DNA of 64,000 nt from Rallus limicola (lineage: Eukaryota; Chordata; Aves; Gruiformes; Rallidae), in assembly GCA_022605955.1 (NCBI GenBank), contig JAKCOZ010000003.1, positions 40,326,761 through 40,390,760 on the forward strand, in the 5' to 3' direction. The notes beneath the pieces are model-generated. The model did not search any database and was not told where the DNA came from. It worked only from the letters and a program-made list of their open reading frames with translations. Shown piece by piece: positions 61,567-64,000 of the stretch. The position numbers and the translations under genes were made by a program. How positions within the stretch are numbered: position 1 is the first letter of the stretch; each line of letters starts with the position of its first letter.

Positions 61567-62139
61567 GCCCCTCCCCACACCCTCCCCAGCTGAGACAGAA
61601 GACAACTTGGGAGGAATGGACTGAAACCCCCCACTCCCCATTCCCTGCCCATCCTGGGGCTGCGATGGGAGGGAAGAAAGGAGAAAATTGATTATTAAAG
61701 TCAAGTGTGCTAAGAGACGAGGGGTGGGAGGTAGTAGAAGTGTTAAGATCTGGGGAAGGAAAGCAGCTTGTATCACTGGAACCCCACTGCCCAATCCCTG
61801 CCCCTCCCCATACCATGTTGGGGGGTGAAGAAGGGAGTAAAATCGTGATGAAGTTTGAGTTTGCTAAGATGGGGAGGGGTGGGGGGAAGGCGCTTTAAGA
61901 CTTGGCCACTTCTTACTCTTATCTCGTTCTGGTTCACTGGGTGTATTAGTTGTAGTTTCTTTCCTTTATTCTGTGCCGAGTCAGTTTTACCCATTGCACT
62001 AATTGGAGAGGGGTCCCTCTGTCCTTATCTCAGGGCCTGAGCCTCCAAGAATATATTTTCTCCCCTTTTCTGCTGAAGGGGGGAGTGAGCGAGCGGCTTG
62101 GTGGGCATTTGGCCTCTAGCCAGGGCCAAAACCACTACA
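60927..62139 (+). mobile_element. Full-length LTR, ERVL-like family A
   Basis: It runs from TGTTGCAGTTTGGTG to GCCAAAACCACTACA, 1213 bp, the longest family member here, near-identical to 24012-24775 except for the deletion in that copy. It includes a (TG)18 microsatellite at 61527-61562. The left flank is ATATG while the right flank is CTGCC plus 64 further bases copied from the 24-kb locus, so the two sides are not a target duplication. Confidence 0.9.
61527..61562 (+). repeat. (TG)18 microsatellite inside the LTR
   Basis: Uninterrupted TG dinucleotides. Frames reading poly-His/Thr through it are artefacts. Confidence 0.95.
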
Positions 62140-62208
62140 CTGCCAAATGGTTCTTGCTCAGAGGTAATTTTCACGTGAAAAATGTATTTTGTAGCATAGT
62201 GAGGATGC
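62140..62208 (+). repeat. Flank copied from 24776-24844
   Basis: 69 bp that appear identical to the sequence right of the LTR at 24 kb, ending at GAGGATGC, after which the two loci diverge. Confidence 0.9.
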
Positions 62209-62269
62209 TAAGATGGTTATCTTAGCAAACATTTAGGAGTAAGCATAAATTATGGATGCAGTAGTCTTT

Positions 62270-62638
62270 TGTCCTGGTTCTGGCCAGGCCAGAGTCAGCC
62301 TCACCAAGCAGCCAGCACAGGTGAGCTGAGTTAACCCAGGCTGTTTTCCACACCACCTGGTATCACTTCCCCATAAAAGGGGCTGGTTGGGGAGGGGTGC
62401 TCCAGGGCAGTTGGAGAGCGGTGGGGGTGGTCCTTGCATGGTGCAGCACCCTGTTATCATTGGGTTGTTATCTTGGGTGTGAATGTAATTTGCAATGGGC
62501 TGTTATTGTTCCCCTTTCAGGGTGATTTTGTCAGTAAACTGCCCTCATCCCAACCCATGGAGGCTCTGTCTGTTTCTCCTCTGGGAGGGAGGGAGTGGCG
62601 TGTGGTGCTCAGCCACTGTTTGGGGCTGAACCATCACA
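62270..62638 (+). mobile_element. 5' LTR, family B, of a partial ERV
   Basis: It starts TGTCCTGGTTCTGGCCAGGC and ends GTTTGGGGCTGAACCATCACA. It contains CCATAAAAGGGGCTGG, a TATA-like motif at 62372-62378, as expected of the U3 promoter. It is followed by retroviral internal sequence, so it is a 5' LTR rather than a solo LTR. Confidence 0.85.
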
Positions 62639-63410
62639 GTCCTTTTTGGTGCCTAAGGTGCAGAACCTGAAGAGGAGGCAGTACCTGATCCCTGTCCTTG
62701 AGTGAGTTGAGAGATGTGAGAAAAGATTTTAGCTGCCTTCCAAGGGACCACATCATTACAGTGCACCAGTATCATATGCCAACTCGCTGGCTATATTAGA
62801 CTGGGGAAAGGATGAAACACTGACAGTGGATGAGGTGACTGGCTGACTCTGTCTATTCAAAGAAAGTCTTTCTTCCTCCCTTGTCTCATCTGTGGAGAAA
62901 CTGTCCTAGAAGGTCCAGCGACTTGAAAAAACTTGTCCTGCTGCCCACCTGTGCAGACGACAATTTCAGCCATCAGAAGCAGGAGTTCCCCTGTTCCAGA
63001 AAGAGCTTGTGAAAAAGTACACACCATGAAGCATCCTGTGGTTCTATCTGCGTGACCATGGTGAAAATATGAGGAGGTGGGATGGGAAACCCACCTCAGT
63101 CCTCCAAGCCCGAGGCAACAAGCTGCAAGGAAAAACAGTTGCAAAAAGAAATTCCTCCAGGAAGAATGCTGCACCAATTTCCAGTAGATAGCTCAGCAGC
63201 CTGTGTGATTGTAATTGTGCCTGTGATCCTCTTGAAGGGACCTCTAAGTCTTTTGCAAGAAGAGAATAGCAAATACAATGAGCAAGATTAGAGGGGCCCT
63301 GCCTCCAGACAGGTGGAGGAAAGGGACAATTGTATTTATTGGACTGTGTGGATCTGATGGCCTGGTGTTAGTAGACACTGGTGCCCAGTGTATCCTAATA
63401 CCATTGAACT
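62639..63410 (+). mobile_element. ERV internal remnant with primer-binding-site-like start and protease fragment
   Basis: About 9 nt after the LTR comes TGGTGCCTAAGGTGCAG (62648-62664), at the place of a primer-binding site and beginning with the TGG expected of one. The tRNA cannot be assigned. Protease coding appears only about 700 bp downstream, so most of gag must be deleted. The right border is an inserted CR1. Confidence 0.6.
63278..63410 (+). pseudogene. Retroviral aspartic protease fragment
   Basis: The frame from 63278 contains L-V-L-V-D-T-G-A-Q (D-T-G at 63374-63382) followed by a hydrophobic I-L-I-P segment, the catalytic flap-side signature of retroviral proteases. About 45 codons of ERV sequence remain; after 63410 the same frame runs by chance into antisense CR1 and is meaningless there. 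Not functional. Confidence 0.7.
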
Positions 63411-64000
63411 ATCATAGAATCACAGAATCACAGAATTGTAGGGGTTGGAAGGGACCTCCAGAGATCATCGGGTCCAACCCCCCTGCCAAAGCAGCTCCCC
63501 AGCTCACATTGCACAGAGAGGCGTCCAGACGGGTCTGGAATATCTCCAGAGAAGGAGACTCCACAACCCCCCTGGTCAGCCTGTCCCAGGGCTCTGTCAC
63601 ACTCACTGGGAAAAAGTTCTTCCACATGTTGGTGTGGAACTTCCTGTGCTCTAATTTGCAGCCATTGCCCCTTGTCCTGTCCCCACAGACCACTGAAAAG
63701 GGGCTGGCTAATTCCCCCTGCATCCCACGCGTAAGATATTTATAAACATTAATAAGATCCCCTGTTAGTCTTCTCAAGACTGAACAGCCCCAGCTCATTC
63801 AGCCTTTCCTCATAGGGGAGATGTTTCAGGCACTTAATCATCCCTGTAGCCCTCCTCTGGACTCTCTCCAGGAGATCCCTGTCTGTTCTGTACCAGGGAG
63901 CCCAGAACTGGACACAATACTCCAGGTGGGGCCTGACTAGGGCAGAGTAGAGGGGGAGGATCACCTCCTGTGACCTGCTGGCCACACTTCTCCTGATGCA
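63411..64000 (-). mobile_element. CR1 LINE, minus strand, cut by window edge
   Basis: The 3' end lies at 63411 (ATCATAGAATCACAGAATCA, then GGTTGGAAGGGACC and TCCAACCCCCCTGCC on the plus strand), and the element continues beyond 64000. ORF2 remnants are visible on the minus strand (63749-63985, with [20 protein letters not shown]; 63412-63798 downstream). It resembles the 35.5-kb copy more than the 15.3-kb one. It inserted into the ERV protease region, so it is younger than that provirus. Confidence 0.93.

Noticed and set aside
61389..61816. ORFs with poly-His/Thr runs
   Set aside because: They are translations of the (TG)18 microsatellite inside an LTR.
46480..64000. HINT1, expected head-to-head with LYRM7 from mammalian synteny
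   Set aside because: No exon with the HIT-family motifs was seen on the plus strand to the right of LYRM7; it is either further right or elsewhere in this genome.

Overview
This is a vertebrate nuclear window, almost certainly avian. There are no operons or dense ORFs. The sequence is AT-rich and intergenic/intronic, with two CpG islands (about 6.45-7.79 kb and 46.17-46.94 kb). It is littered with CR1 LINE copies carrying the typical bird 3' end (TTGGACTAGATGATCT-like, then ATTCTGTG repeats) and with solo LTRs of avian endogenous retroviruses. Nearly every predicted ORF is either an out-of-frame shadow or part of a repeat.

The one gene I can read completely is LYRM7, on the minus strand, from the CpG-island promoter at 46.5 kb to a polyadenylation signal at 34.55 kb. 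Five coding exons (46462-46479, 42181-42253, 41492-41562, 40882-40963, 35109-35179) join in phase through GT-AG sites. They give a 104-residue protein, the length I recall for human LYRM7, the mitochondrial matrix chaperone for Rieske-protein insertion into respiratory complex III. Its introns have taken up three CR1 copies (intron 4) and, in intron 1, a degenerate RING-finger (Topors-like) pseudogene, an ERV LTR and an old CR1.

The second CpG island (6.45-7.79 kb) is probably the promoter of another gene running leftward. A candidate internal exon with good splice sites lies just beyond it at 6236-6356 on the minus strand. I could not identify the protein. In mammals CDC42SE2 follows LYRM7 in the same orientation, which fits the position and direction, but its coding exons are not visible here.

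Layout: 1-6.2 kb AT-rich, probably intronic, with a CR1 tail and a poly(A)-ended, retrocopy-like segment; 6.2-7.8 kb exon and CpG island; 7.8-34.5 kb intergenic, with four clear or probable LTRs, CR1 copies and small hairpins; 34.5-46.9 kb LYRM7; 47-64 kb repeat-rich intergenic, with at least eight LTR pieces, a 2-kb CR1, a chimeric fragment duplicated from LYRM7 exon 3, and at the right edge an ERV 5' end with a protease motif cut by a CR1 that runs off the window.

The most interesting signals are not a new gene system but traces of rearrangement: a chimeric duplication of LYRM7 exon 3, an LTR duplicated together with 69 bp of its own flank, and two CR1 copies sharing the same one-base deletion in the reverse-transcriptase catalytic box.
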